Part shown: positions 53,787 to 62,836 of the stretch, one piece after another
How the letters are laid out: the number at the start of each line of letters is the position of its first letter
Position numbering within the stretch: position 1 is the stretch's first letter
From: Pseudomonadales bacterium
Lineage (GTDB): Bacteria > Pseudomonadota > Gammaproteobacteria > Pseudomonadales > Azotimanducaceae
DNA: 64,000 nucleotides
Assembly: GCA_029251375.1 (NCBI GenBank)
Contig: JAQXDL010000031.1
Coordinates: 22,645 to 86,644, forward strand
Reading direction: 5' to 3'
Notes under the pieces: generated by a model
Database searches by the model: none
The model's input: only the letters and a program-made list of their open reading frames with translations
Told to the model about the DNA's origin: nothing
Translations under genes and position numbers: made by a program

Positions 53787-55142
53787 CTACTTCCTGTTTT
53801 TTAACCAAGGATTGACTGGTTTATTCCCATCGGTCGATGGGCGAACTGCTGATTTACGAGGAGCAGATGCACGACTCCTATTGCTGGATTTTGAATCTCC
53901 GGACTGATGGCGTTTGTTAGGGTCGCGTGTTTGCTTTCCTTGCGACAATATACCCGTCGATTGTCTTGCACTCTTTTTAACAAAGTCCAAGATAGAAATA
54001 GGCACTTCTTTGACCGCCTTAAACTCTTCGTTATCCCGTCGCGCAATGATATGACCCAAGCGACTCTCGATTGCACAAAGCCTTTTAAAATCATCATTAG
54101 ACACCAGCGATACTGCCTCGCCCGTCGCGCCTGCACGACCTGTGCGGCCAATTCTGTGAATATAGTCGTCAGCGTCATCGGGTAGATCGTAGTTGACAAC
54201 GCGTTCGAGGTTATCAATATCGATACCCCGTGCCGCGACACCCGTGCCAATCAAAATCGACAGTTCACCAGATTTAAAATCAGCCAATAATTTGCAACGA
54301 TTAGCCTGGCTTCGATCACTGTGAATCGCCTCGGCATTAATACCGCGCTTAACAAGCTGGCTGGCTAATTTTGCCGCACCATGTTTTGTTCGAATAAAAA
54401 TGAGTGCTTGTTGCCACTGATGTTCGTTAATCAGATGACTCAACAATGCTGACTTGTTGTGCTTATCAGCCGTCATTAACCATTGGGTTATTTTCGGCGC
54501 TGAGGTCGAGTCATTCTCAAGCGAAATTTTAACCGCATTGACGATATTGGTGTCAGCCAAGCGTCGCACATCATCCGACATGGTGGCAGAAAACAGTAAA
54601 TTCTGTCTTTGTTCTGGAAGACGCTCAATGATTTTATTGATGTCGCCAATAAACCCCATGTCGAGCATTCTGTCGGCTTCATCCAGCACTAACATTTCAA
54701 GTTCATCAAAATGTACCGCTCGTTGATGCATCAGATCCAAAAGCCGGCCCGGTGTTGCAACCAAAATATCAATACCGTCAATAAGCTGCTGCTTTTGATG
54801 CTCTGTGTCTACGCCGCCAAACATGGTCATAGAAATCACATCAAGATGGCGTCCATACTGACCGATACTTGCTTCTACCTGCGCGGCAAGCTCTCGTGTG
54901 GGTACAACAATCAACCCGCGTAAACGTTTCGCACGGCGGTTTCGTCTACCTTTAAGTTTCTCGAGCATTGGTAGCACAAAACTGGCGGTTTTACCTGTAC
55001 CGGTTTGCGCTGATGCAACCACAGATCTGCCAGCGAGTACTTCAGGAATCACCTTCGCTTGAACAGCGCTTGGTGTGGCATACCCCTGTTCGAGGATGGC
55101 CTTTAAAATGGGATCGCATAATCCAAGTTTAGAAAATGTCAT
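53787..55142 (-). CDS. rhlE: DEAD-box RNA helicase, RhlE-like
   Basis: A 451-residue ATP-dependent RNA helicase. Motifs in order: FSKLGLCDPILKAILEQGY (Q motif), ASAQTGTGKTASF (I), PTRELAAQ (Ia), TPGRLLDLM (Ib), VLDEADRMLDMGF (II), FSATMS (III), IGTGVAARGIDI (V) and HRIGRTGRAG (VI). After about residue 385 a basic, Ser/Lys/Arg-rich tail typical of RhlE begins (RASAPRKSAVRPS). It probably acts in ribosome assembly or RNA turnover, often with cold induction. It is an isolated minus-strand gene. Confidence 0.95.
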   Translation of the reverse strand: MTFSKLGLCDPILKAILEQGYATPSAVQAKVIPEVLAGRSVVASAQTGTGKTASFVLPMLEKLKGRRNRRAKRLRGLIVVPTRELAAQVEASIGQYGRHLDVISMTMFGGVDTEHQKQQLIDGIDILVATPGRLLDLMHQRAVHFDELEMLVLDEADRMLDMGFIGDINKIIERLPEQRQNLLFSATMSDDVRRLADTNIVNAVKISLENDSTSAPKITQWLMTADKHNKSALLSHLINEHQWQQALIFIRTKHGAAKLASQLVKRGINAEAIHSDRSQANRCKLLADFKSGELSILIGTGVAARGIDIDNLERVVNYDLPDDADDYIHRIGRTGRAGATGEAVSLVSNDDFKRLCAIESRLGHIIARRDNEEFKAVKEVPISILDFVKKSARQSTGILSQGKQTRDPNKRHQSGDSKSSNRSRASAPRKSAVRPSTDGNKPVNPWLKNRK

Positions 55143-55156
55143 GAGTTATCTCGAAG

Positions 55157-55180
55157 GGATGGAGGGATGGAGGGATGGAG
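55157..55180. repeat. 8-bp tandem repeat, three units
   Basis: GGATGGAG is repeated three times exactly at 55157-55164, 55165-55172 and 55173-55180. It lies 15 bp upstream of the rhlE start on the minus strand, where it reads as a CT-rich 5' leader and could affect translation or slippage. Confidence 0.8.
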
Positions 55181-55373
55181 AAATTGCAGAAGAGGTCGAC
55201 CTGTCCGGTCGAAAGGCAATCGACATAAAATTTGCTGCATAGTATGAATTAAACACGGTATTGGCAAACATGCGCGCTAAATATTACTCGTTTTGACTCA
55301 CTAACTTTGGCCCAACCCCTCAAACGAGCTGTTACAATCAACGCTACTATTGCGATCGAACAGATACACAAGC

Positions 55374-56612
55374 ATGACCAATACGAGTTTACCTGATGAT
55401 ATATCAGCCGCAGCAGAGGCCTACATTTGGGGTTTTCCGCTAGTGTCCGTGCATCGAACTCGTTCACTTCTCTGCTCCAAGACAGATACAGGCACCCTAA
55501 ACCATATTGACGATCTCGCGACGCCAAACGACCGCGCCATCGTCGTCCCAAACAACGACACCCTTTACTCTTCCGGTTGGTATGACTTGCAGCGCGGCGA
55601 CCTGACGATTGATGTTCCGGCGATGGATCATCCCGATCGATACTGGAACGTTATGATTCTTGATGCATACACCCACGTCGCCTATGTCTGCCGTCGGCAT
55701 CACGGTGTGGCAGGCACGCGTGTCCGCGTCACATTTGATCCAACAACACCACCGGCAAATGATGACGGCGATATTGTCACGATTGGCACAACCACAGCCT
55801 GGGTGATTATCCGAGTGTTAGTCGAATCGCCCGCGGACATTGCTCAGGCACGTTCATTACAGCATGGCATTACGGTTACAGCCCCCTCGTCTCATCCTAA
55901 TAAACGCACTGAGCGCGCTGGTCGCGCAACGGCCATTGGAAAAGCCGGCGCTGATTTTTACTCAGAATTGAAACGCTATACTGAAATCGATCCACCCGCT
56001 CCCTGGCATCCGCAACTGTCTGCCGCTGCAAAAGCGATCATTAACGATCCTTCGCGTGTGTCATCAAAGGCATTAGCCGCAGGCGTCGAAGAAGGCGAGA
56101 AACGCATCGTCGGCGGCAATAAATCAGGTAATGTGCACAAAAATGGCTGGACCACAGGTCGAGGTGCGACAGGTTCCGGTGAAGATATATTGAAACGGGC
56201 CGTCGGTGCGAAGTTCGGCCTGGGTGGCCATCAGGCAATAGAAAATCGATCTTATATTGCTCAGCAGGATTCAGCTGGCAACCGTCTTAACGGATCTCAA
56301 GCGCTGCAACTAAAGTTCCAAGCCAATGCCCTGCCACCCTGTAATGCTTTTTGGTCGTTAACTGCCTACGGCACAGACATGTACCTGGTTGAAAATGAAA
56401 TTGATCGCTGGTCTCTCAGCGACCGAACGCCTGGTCTTGTTTACGATGAAGACGGCGGTCTAACAATTCTCATCAGCTCGGCTAGACCAGCGGACATAGC
56501 CAATTGGTTGCCTGTACCAGAAGGTCACTACATGATGGGTATGCGCGTCTATGAAGGACATGAAGGAGTCATTGAGTGCCAATGGTTTCCACCGTCCCTC
56601 GTTGCACTCTGA
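55374..56612 (+). CDS. DUF1254/DUF1214 domain protein
   Basis: A 412-residue protein with the two linked domains of this family. The N-terminal DUF1254 begins AAEAYIWGFPLVSVHRTRSL and contains NDRAIVVPNNDTLYSSGWYD with YWNVMILDAYTH near residue 100. The C-terminal DUF1214 has CNAFWSLTAYGTDMYLVENE near 330 and ARPADIANWLPVPEGHY. There is no signal peptide here, unlike many relatives. The biochemical role of the family is not known. It is 56 bp upstream of the MFS gene on the same strand. ATG 55374 is chosen over a TTG at 55350. Confidence 0.9.
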   Translation: MTNTSLPDDISAAAEAYIWGFPLVSVHRTRSLLCSKTDTGTLNHIDDLATPNDRAIVVPNNDTLYSSGWYDLQRGDLTIDVPAMDHPDRYWNVMILDAYTHVAYVCRRHHGVAGTRVRVTFDPTTPPANDDGDIVTIGTTTAWVIIRVLVESPADIAQARSLQHGITVTAPSSHPNKRTERAGRATAIGKAGADFYSELKRYTEIDPPAPWHPQLSAAAKAIINDPSRVSSKALAAGVEEGEKRIVGGNKSGNVHKNGWTTGRGATGSGEDILKRAVGAKFGLGGHQAIENRSYIAQQDSAGNRLNGSQALQLKFQANALPPCNAFWSLTAYGTDMYLVENEIDRWSLSDRTPGLVYDEDGGLTILISSARPADIANWLPVPEGHYMMGMRVYEGHEGVIECQWFPPSLVAL

Positions 56613-56668
56613 TTTAGACAGACACACACAGGCTTAAACATTCAACATTCACTTAGAACAGGATATTC

Positions 56669-58072
56669 ATGCTGACATTTGGCGTTAAATTGGCCTATTG
56701 GATTGGCCAACTTGCAGAAGGGCTCAAAAATAGCGCCTTTAGCATACTGCTATTGTTTTACTTCAATCAGGTTTTAGGGGTGTCTGGCACACTGTGTGGT
56801 TTAGCGTTATTCATCGCGACGCTGATCGACGCGGTGACGGATCCAATGATGGGCACTATTTCAGACAACTGGAAATCAAAACTCGGCAGACGTCACCCCT
56901 TCATGTACGCCTCCGCACTACCGTTGGCGATTAGTTTCTACTGTCTGTTTAATCCGATGGTAACCGGTGAGTACCCCCTGTTTCTATGGCTTCTCACCTT
57001 CACGGTGTTAACGCGCATTTCGATGACCTTGTATCATGTTCCCCATCTAGCATTGGGTGCGGAGTTAACCTCTGACTTTGATGAACGCACAAGTATCGTC
57101 GCCTATCGCATGGTTTTTGGTGTCAGTGGCTGGTTGATCGTGGCTGGCTTGGGCTTTGGCTACTTTTTTGCTGCCACGGATGAATTCGCAAACGGACAGT
57201 TGAACCCGGATGCATACCCAACGTTCACATTGATACTCAGTATCGGTATGTTCTTGTCGATTATGGTGACCTCCTACGGTACACGCTCCTTGATACCACA
57301 TTTGCCGGGGCCAGTGCCGGGCAGCGACAGCAAAATTCTTCAGGTATTTGACGACTTGAAGCAGGCGCTTCGCAACCAATCATTTCGCGCGCTGGTACTG
57401 GCTTTCGTTATGGTTTCAGTCCCTGTCGGCATTGCGGCAGCACTTGGGCTTTACGTAAATACCTTCTATTGGGAGTTGGCACCATCTCAGCTGCCCCTTG
57501 TTTTACTTTCCCAATTCATAGCAACGCTTATCGGCTACGTAATCTCACCCTTGATAGGCAAACGCTGGGATAAAAAAGTGGTGCTAATTGCAGGGGTTTC
57601 ACTTTGGGCGACGGCGACGGCTGCGCCCTATCTGCTGCGTTTCGTTGGCTTATTCCCAGAGGTGCCGACGGCCGGGTCATTAGCATTACTGATCTTTTTT
57701 GCCTTCATCGCCGGTACCGGTATTGCACAATTGATTGTCGCCATTAGTTCGATGATGGCGGATGTTGCCGATGAGCATCGTCTCGTCACCGGCAAGCGCA
57801 ACGAAGGTGTCTTTTTTGGCGCGTTTGCCTTCACTAACAAAGCTGCCGGAGGTTTAGGCAGTGGCATTGGCGGCGTACTGCTTGATGTGATTTCGTGGCC
57901 TAGGGGCGAACACATCAAGACGGCTCAAGACATTCCTGGTGATACCTTGTTTCAGCTTGCGGTTATCGGCGGCCCGATGGTTGCCTTATCGTTTATTCCC
58001 TTCTACTACGCCATCAGGGCATACAACCTAGATCGCAAACGACACGCTGAGATTCTTGAGGCTTTAAAATAG
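56669..58072 (+). CDS. GPH-family MFS symporter (MelB-like)
   Basis: A 467-residue membrane carrier with twelve helices. KLAYWIGQLAEGLKNSAFSI opens helix 1, DAVTDPMMGTISDNWKSKLG near residue 55 is the glycoside-pentoside-hexuronide signature, and MMADVADEHRLVTGKRNEGV near 370 is the matching second-half motif. Sodium- or proton-coupled uptake of a glycoside or related solute is the usual role; marine relatives also sit beside terpenoid and steroid genes. AGGA stands six bases upstream. It follows the DUF1254 gene and precedes a PhyH gene. Confidence 0.9.
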   Translation: MLTFGVKLAYWIGQLAEGLKNSAFSILLLFYFNQVLGVSGTLCGLALFIATLIDAVTDPMMGTISDNWKSKLGRRHPFMYASALPLAISFYCLFNPMVTGEYPLFLWLLTFTVLTRISMTLYHVPHLALGAELTSDFDERTSIVAYRMVFGVSGWLIVAGLGFGYFFAATDEFANGQLNPDAYPTFTLILSIGMFLSIMVTSYGTRSLIPHLPGPVPGSDSKILQVFDDLKQALRNQSFRALVLAFVMVSVPVGIAAALGLYVNTFYWELAPSQLPLVLLSQFIATLIGYVISPLIGKRWDKKVVLIAGVSLWATATAAPYLLRFVGLFPEVPTAGSLALLIFFAFIAGTGIAQLIVAISSMMADVADEHRLVTGKRNEGVFFGAFAFTNKAAGGLGSGIGGVLLDVISWPRGEHIKTAQDIPGDTLFQLAVIGGPMVALSFIPFYYAIRAYNLDRKRHAEILEALK

Positions 58073-58211
58073 CGTCACTGCTCAATCATTTCGGTTTCAA
58101 AAAAGCTGCAGACTCAATATAGAGATTTAGCTCAGCGGCTCTCTCGAACCTGCATTGGATTAAGTGTACTCTTGCAACCATGATGACATGCTGCATGAGG
58201 ATATTGATAAC

Positions 58212-59453
58212 ATGAGTTCTATTCCGACTGAATTCGACCCAGACTATATTGCTTCGAAGGCAAGCGCAGAACCCCAGATGTATCGAGCCGAACTGGCCGC
58301 CAAAGATCCCATGAAATCCGTGCTTGAAAGTAATCCTGAGATCTACTTCGTGCCGCCAAAACGCAGCAGAGAATGGGGCCAATGGGAATTCAAACCGGGC
58401 GCCTACTACGACACCACGATTGGCTCCAAACACGCATTTTGGAACGATAAAGATTTACCAAAGGCGACAAAAGACATCAAACGCCTAAGGTCCGACATGC
58501 TGACATGGGGCTACTGTAAGATTGAAGATGCACTTAGCGCAGATCAAGTCGCCATTATTAAACAGCGAGTTTTGGACCAAGCAGAAGGCGAACGACTGGC
58601 AGGCATCGCTCAGAAAACCCCCAGCGGCCAAAACATCAATTGTTGCGTTAACAAAGGAGAGTGTTTTGAAGGGTTGATTGAACACCATCCCTCCGTGGTC
58701 CAAGGCGGCGCCCTTTTGGAACAGTTAGTTACCGAAGCTCTAGGTGAGAATTGGATTTGTACGTCTCTTATTGCCTCCATCTCTCTTCAAGGCGGCGTAC
58801 CTCAAGCATTACATCAAGATCAAGATATTGCACTTGACTCCAGAAGCCCGCTGACGATCAACATACTAACGCCGATTACCGACATTGATGAAACCAACGG
58901 CGGCACGCTGGTGATCCCCGGCAGCCATCTGGTTTTATCGGACGCTGTGAGAAACCAAAAGCCTGTTGGCAAACTGCCACCGGCGATCAACATTGATGCT
59001 AAGGCAGGCACCATGATCATCACTGATGGTCGCCTATTGCACAGCACCGGTATCAATCACACAGAAACGCCACGCATTGTCATGCTCAATGGCATGCAAC
59101 ACCCATTAATCAGACAACAGGAAAATTGGATGTTATCCGTCAAACCTGAAGTCATCGAGCGGGCCAGCCCTAAACTGCTGCAGCGCATGGGCTACCAGGC
59201 AACCAATGCGGCGCAAACGAATGAAGGACACGGCTTTGGCGCCAGCGGCTCGCTACAAGAGGCGACCGGATCGATCGTCGATTTTCGACTTGCCGCCGAC
59301 AAGGGTGAATACTTACGCGTGGGGGAATTGGGTCCAGACTCTTCGACGGAAGATCTAAATACCGCCTTCACCCTACGCGATGTCGTGACAAAAGCCAGAG
59401 CGGGAAACCGCAGTGCACCGGTGGGTATCGGCGGAACAAAAATTAACCCTTAG
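58212..59453 (+). CDS. Phytanoyl-CoA dioxygenase (PhyH) family protein
   Basis: A 413-residue Fe(II)/2-oxoglutarate-dependent dioxygenase. The metal triad is visible as H-x-D in ALHQDQDIAL near residue 202 and a distal His in DGRLLHSTGINHTE near 281, with an Arg in TPRIVMLNG for 2-oxoglutarate. LVIPGSHLVLSD is a typical PhyH strand pair. Start 58212 has GAGGA ten bases upstream; the frame continues to 58164. Substrate could be a fatty acyl, terpenoid or small natural product. It is transcribed with or just after the GPH symporter. Confidence 0.88.
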   Translation: MSSIPTEFDPDYIASKASAEPQMYRAELAAKDPMKSVLESNPEIYFVPPKRSREWGQWEFKPGAYYDTTIGSKHAFWNDKDLPKATKDIKRLRSDMLTWGYCKIEDALSADQVAIIKQRVLDQAEGERLAGIAQKTPSGQNINCCVNKGECFEGLIEHHPSVVQGGALLEQLVTEALGENWICTSLIASISLQGGVPQALHQDQDIALDSRSPLTINILTPITDIDETNGGTLVIPGSHLVLSDAVRNQKPVGKLPPAINIDAKAGTMIITDGRLLHSTGINHTETPRIVMLNGMQHPLIRQQENWMLSVKPEVIERASPKLLQRMGYQATNAAQTNEGHGFGASGSLQEATGSIVDFRLAADKGEYLRVGELGPDSSTEDLNTAFTLRDVVTKARAGNRSAPVGIGGTKINP

Positions 59454-59640
59454 TCAGCGTTTTACAGCCGTCGTTACCAACGGAATAACAATCGCAGTCG
59501 ATGACCTAAAAGATTTTTTTTTGCTTGATGGGGTAACCTCATTAAAGCGAACAAACATTTGTTTAGATTATAAGTGTGCTGTGTTTGCATTGAATCAAAT
59601 TAGCTGTTTAACGCCTTATAGCGCCCTCACTGCGCCTTTT

Positions 59641-60723
59641 TCAAATACTCCCCAGGCCCTTGTAAGTATGTTTTAGCACCCACTGCGCCCTTGCCCACAC
59701 CTTTTCTTTCCACTCATCGTTATCGCAATAAAGCGCATCTCTTATCGCCTGCTTACCTTCTCGCCAACGATCGGTGTCGGGCGTTTCATGCAGATTGATC
59801 CAGTTATCGAATCGCATCGAGGACAACACCTCCGCACCGCTTACCGTGCCATACTCAATCGCGATACCGGTTAGTTTATCGGCAGGCATCGCATCGAGAA
59901 ACGCAAAACACATCATACCGGTTAGCTCAGCCGACGTTGATGAGCCATCTTGAAAGCTCGTCACCTCGTCGTTGTACCAGCGCTGGGCACGTTCATAGGA
60001 CTGTTTGAAATCACCATTTAAAATAAGCTCACCAACGCCGTTCGGTCCGAGCCCCGTATGGAAGTCCAGCAGAGCAACGTGTTCTTTTTCCAAGCAATGC
60101 TGATTCACAATGGTTCGCAACATTGTATTCGACCAACTTGGCTTAAAGCCGCCAAAAAAAACACCATCCGGGTGCGTGTGCTGACCACCGGAGATTGCAT
60201 TTTGTAACGCACCGACACCGTGCGCACTACGATAAATTGCCAAGCCATTGTTCGCTTGTTTAACTGATTCTGCTGTCCAGTCCTGCGGTACTAAAAGATG
60301 ATGTATGTCGGCATAGCCGACGTTGTCTGGATAGGATTTATTGTGATCAACAAAATTGCGATTAAGATCGACGTTATCCTCCGTGACTCTGCGTACATTC
60401 GCAAAACCATAGCAATTGAGTGCATGCACCATGACCACGCAGGTGTCATCGGCACGTTGTTGTATCAACCCCTTCTGCAGATAAGCGATTTGACAACCAG
60501 AGCCACAAAACCCTTCGTTGCCATGTGTGCCAGAAACGATCATGAGTATCTTTGGCGAATCCGGATCACCAAAGACGGCAACATCCGTATAGATGTCCTG
60601 CCCATCAGGACCTGCACCATTTGGGTTGCGATGCGATTCTATCTTTGCGTCGGACTTTTTTGCGGCGGCCAAGAACTTGCCACGGGCTTCAAAATAATTG
60701 TCGGAAAAGTATTGCGTAACCAT
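59641..60723 (-). CDS. DUF2817/M14-like zinc carboxypeptidase family protein
   Basis: A 360-residue predicted metallo-hydrolase. ILMIVSGTHGNEGFCGSGCQ near residue 60 holds the H-x-x-E zinc motif, ALLDFHTGLGPNGVGE near 217 the third His, and GIAIEYGTVSG near 282 the likely catalytic Glu. NVRRVTEDNVDLNRNFVDH near 113 gives the substrate-binding Arg/Asn pattern of M14 enzymes such as succinylglutamate desuccinylase. Peptide or acyl-amino-acid substrates are possible. No secretion signal is seen. It is an isolated minus-strand gene. Confidence 0.85.
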   Translation of the reverse strand: MVTQYFSDNYFEARGKFLAAAKKSDAKIESHRNPNGAGPDGQDIYTDVAVFGDPDSPKILMIVSGTHGNEGFCGSGCQIAYLQKGLIQQRADDTCVVMVHALNCYGFANVRRVTEDNVDLNRNFVDHNKSYPDNVGYADIHHLLVPQDWTAESVKQANNGLAIYRSAHGVGALQNAISGGQHTHPDGVFFGGFKPSWSNTMLRTIVNQHCLEKEHVALLDFHTGLGPNGVGELILNGDFKQSYERAQRWYNDEVTSFQDGSSTSAELTGMMCFAFLDAMPADKLTGIAIEYGTVSGAEVLSSMRFDNWINLHETPDTDRWREGKQAIRDALYCDNDEWKEKVWARAQWVLKHTYKGLGSI

Positions 60724-61502
60724 ATACGGACCCTTTTTCGTTACCCAATAATACAGAGATCATCAAGTAAATGGACCTATAACTGGCCTTTGCTAACCCA
60801 AGCTGATAATTCGAACTACTCACTCAAACAACTCACTAAATCGACTGCGCCGGTCACAGTCATTTCGACTTCAGCGAACAAAACCGACAGCGACTAACCC
60901 GATCTTGTTTGAACAGCCGTGTTGCGCCATTTCCTGACCTAGAAAGCCTGATCGATTTCGTTTTTTTGACTGCCTCTAATGCGATCAGCAAAATCGAGAG
61001 ATACTTCTTTGATGGATCGTTTGATTTTGGTCGCGGCGGCACCAAACATCACCAGCCCCTCAACAAAGACAACAGACGCGTCGCTGCCCCTATTTGACGG
61101 CGCACTGTTATCAGTGACACCGAATATCGATATGATTTAGAAGACCGTATTAATATCTTCTCTGACGCAGATAGTCGCGCAGCCAAATAACATCATTATT
61201 TACAATGGCTTACGAATCAATTTTTCCTGTCGGTAGTCTATTTAGTCATTGCAGCGCGAGATTGATCAAGAAACTATCAACGTTTCGCCTATGGCAAATT
61301 TCAGATACGTTTGTTGTGGGCGCCATCGCGACAGAACCCTTCTCTAGCGACCAACACATTTCTATCACAGCACCTGCACCGCTTACGTTCCAATATATGA
61401 CTTTGATAACAGCATTTTGATCAGTGCAGATTCACATGAACACTTTCGTTGCGGACCTCTCATCGGCTAGAGTGTCTTTGATACTTTTACGGAGCAAAGC
61501 TC
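60724..61502. other. Long intergenic region, possibly decayed coding DNA
   Basis: No intact gene was found in this 780-bp gap. Short stretches look protein-like in changing frames: on the minus strand VFVEGLVMFGAAATKIKRSI continuing to a stop at 60939-60941; on the plus strand DTEYRYDLEDRINIFSDADS ending at a TAA near 61190; and YVPIYDFDNSILISADSHEH near 61400. These may be remnants of one or more genes, but no family was recognised and chance is possible. GGAG before 61503 serves the next gene. Confidence 0.3.
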
Positions 61503-62408
61503 TTGATAAACCCCTACTCAACTGCCCTGACATTACTCTTAATCGTGGCACTCGCGGGATGTTCTAACACGAATACGTCGTTAGATGATTCAAGGCAAGA
61601 ACTAGAAGCGGTTGCAGATGACGGAGACCTGTCAGCTTTTTTTCTCGCGGCCAAGAACAATGCAAAAGCTGAAATCACAACCATTGAAGCGATTAATAAG
61701 GTATTACGTCCCTATGACCGTATTTATCGTCCGGCGGCCGACGGCCCCTTTCCTGCCATGCTGTTCTTTCATGGTTGTAGTGGAGCGACCATTGCCCATG
61801 AAGAAGATTGGGCGCGTTTCTACAACGATATCGGTGTGGTTCTGATTGCCGTAGATAGCTACACAGGCAGAGACATTGATTGGGAAGATACATGCAACTT
61901 TACCAAGATGACGCCTTGGGAACGCGCCGGTGATGTACTTGCGACGGTGGCCTATGCGCGAAACCTAGACTTTGTCGATGCTAACCATATTGGCATTACC
62001 GGGTTTTCTCATGGCGCCGCAACGATTTGGACGACCTTGGTTTATGCATCAACAAAAACGCCGCCAATCAATCTACAAAAATGGCCTGAAGATGGACTTG
62101 CCGGCGTTCAACTGGCCTTACCGTTTTATGGTGGATGCAGCGAACGTTGGACAGTCGCAATACCGACCATCAGCTTTCTCGCCGGTAACGATCGATATAT
62201 CGATGCAACAACCTGCGAGCGCTATCATGCCGCCAACCCGGATATGAACAAATATTCATCTTACAAAGTATTCGAAGATGCGACGCATACCTTCGATCAT
62301 TCAAAGCCGAACCAATCTAACATCGACGCCGGTTCTCGTTATGATGCTGAAGCAACGCTGATATCGCAGAGCATGATTTCGACAGCGATTAATCAAGTTA
62401 TGCGATAG
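61503..62408 (+). CDS. Lipoprotein dienelactone-hydrolase-like protein
   Basis: A 301-residue hydrolase with a lipoprotein signal (LLLIVALAGCSNTN, lipidated Cys at about residue 20), so membrane-anchored. The alpha/beta fold is shown by AMLFFHGCSGATIAHEEDWA near 84, GITGFSHGAATIW with nucleophile Ser near 169, and the acid and His in FLAGNDRYID and EDATHTFDH. The TTG start follows GGAG by about nine bases. It is the last gene before the base composition falls and the integron-like region begins. Confidence 0.85.
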   Translation: MINPYSTALTLLLIVALAGCSNTNTSLDDSRQELEAVADDGDLSAFFLAAKNNAKAEITTIEAINKVLRPYDRIYRPAADGPFPAMLFFHGCSGATIAHEEDWARFYNDIGVVLIAVDSYTGRDIDWEDTCNFTKMTPWERAGDVLATVAYARNLDFVDANHIGITGFSHGAATIWTTLVYASTKTPPINLQKWPEDGLAGVQLALPFYGGCSERWTVAIPTISFLAGNDRYIDATTCERYHAANPDMNKYSSYKVFEDATHTFDHSKPNQSNIDAGSRYDAEATLISQSMISTAINQVMR

Positions 62409-62769
62409 AGCATCCTATATTATTTGCAAATTGAGTTACCTAGAAAGGATCTTAGCAATGCGTCTCAAACGACCTCTTTGCCGTGTTCAACAATCGCCTT
62501 AAATCTACGCAAAAAATAATAGAATTCCGATCAGCTCACTCCCGTTCACCGGACAATGCCTCATTTCTCCAGCGGATTTTTGAGGGATCCATTGTAGCCA
62601 ATTGATTCAGTTGAGAAGAAACTAGATTGGCTTACTTTAAGTGCGAGTGGATATGCGGCAAAAAGAAAAAATGCAGCTGCCTTAAAACTTACTAGAAGGT
62701 TTGTCATCAAAGTGATATAAAATTATGAATTAAAAAAAAATCAAAATAACTTAGAGTGAATCTAGAATT
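62409..62769. other. Boundary region before the cassette array
   Basis: AT content rises through this 360-bp stretch. GATATGCGGCAAAA occurs at 62650-62663 and again at 62770-62783, exactly 120 bp apart. A possible promoter, TTGTCA at 62701-62706 with TATGAA 17 bp on, points toward the cassettes and would suit a cassette promoter. I looked on both strands for an integron integrase or its remnant and found none. Confidence 0.4.
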
Positions 62770-62820
62770 GATATGCGGCAAAAGGATACGCGGCCGTTGC
62801 ACTAGAATAAGTTGTTAGGC
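62770..62820 (+). other. attI-like recombination site
   Basis: Two adjacent 15-bp direct repeats, GATATGCGGCAAAAG (62770-62784) and GATACGCGGCCGTTG (62785-62799), are followed by CTAGAATAAGTT and the core GTTAGGC at 62814-62820, which matches the integron core GTTRRRY. The layout of two accessory repeats, an inverted half-site and a core is that of attI. The cleavage point would be after G62814. Alternatively it is the right end of a degraded attC. No integrase is adjacent in the window. Confidence 0.55.
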
Positions 62821-62836
62821 AACTAAGGATGGTACG

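Noticed and set aside
53547..53804. 85-codon plus-strand frame near the end of rhlE
   Set aside because: No Shine-Dalgarno, basic low-complexity composition and no recognised family; overlaps the rhlE stop region.
61205..61420. 71-codon plus-strand frame in the 60.7-61.5 kb gap
   Set aside because: No ribosome site or family; at best part of decayed sequence.
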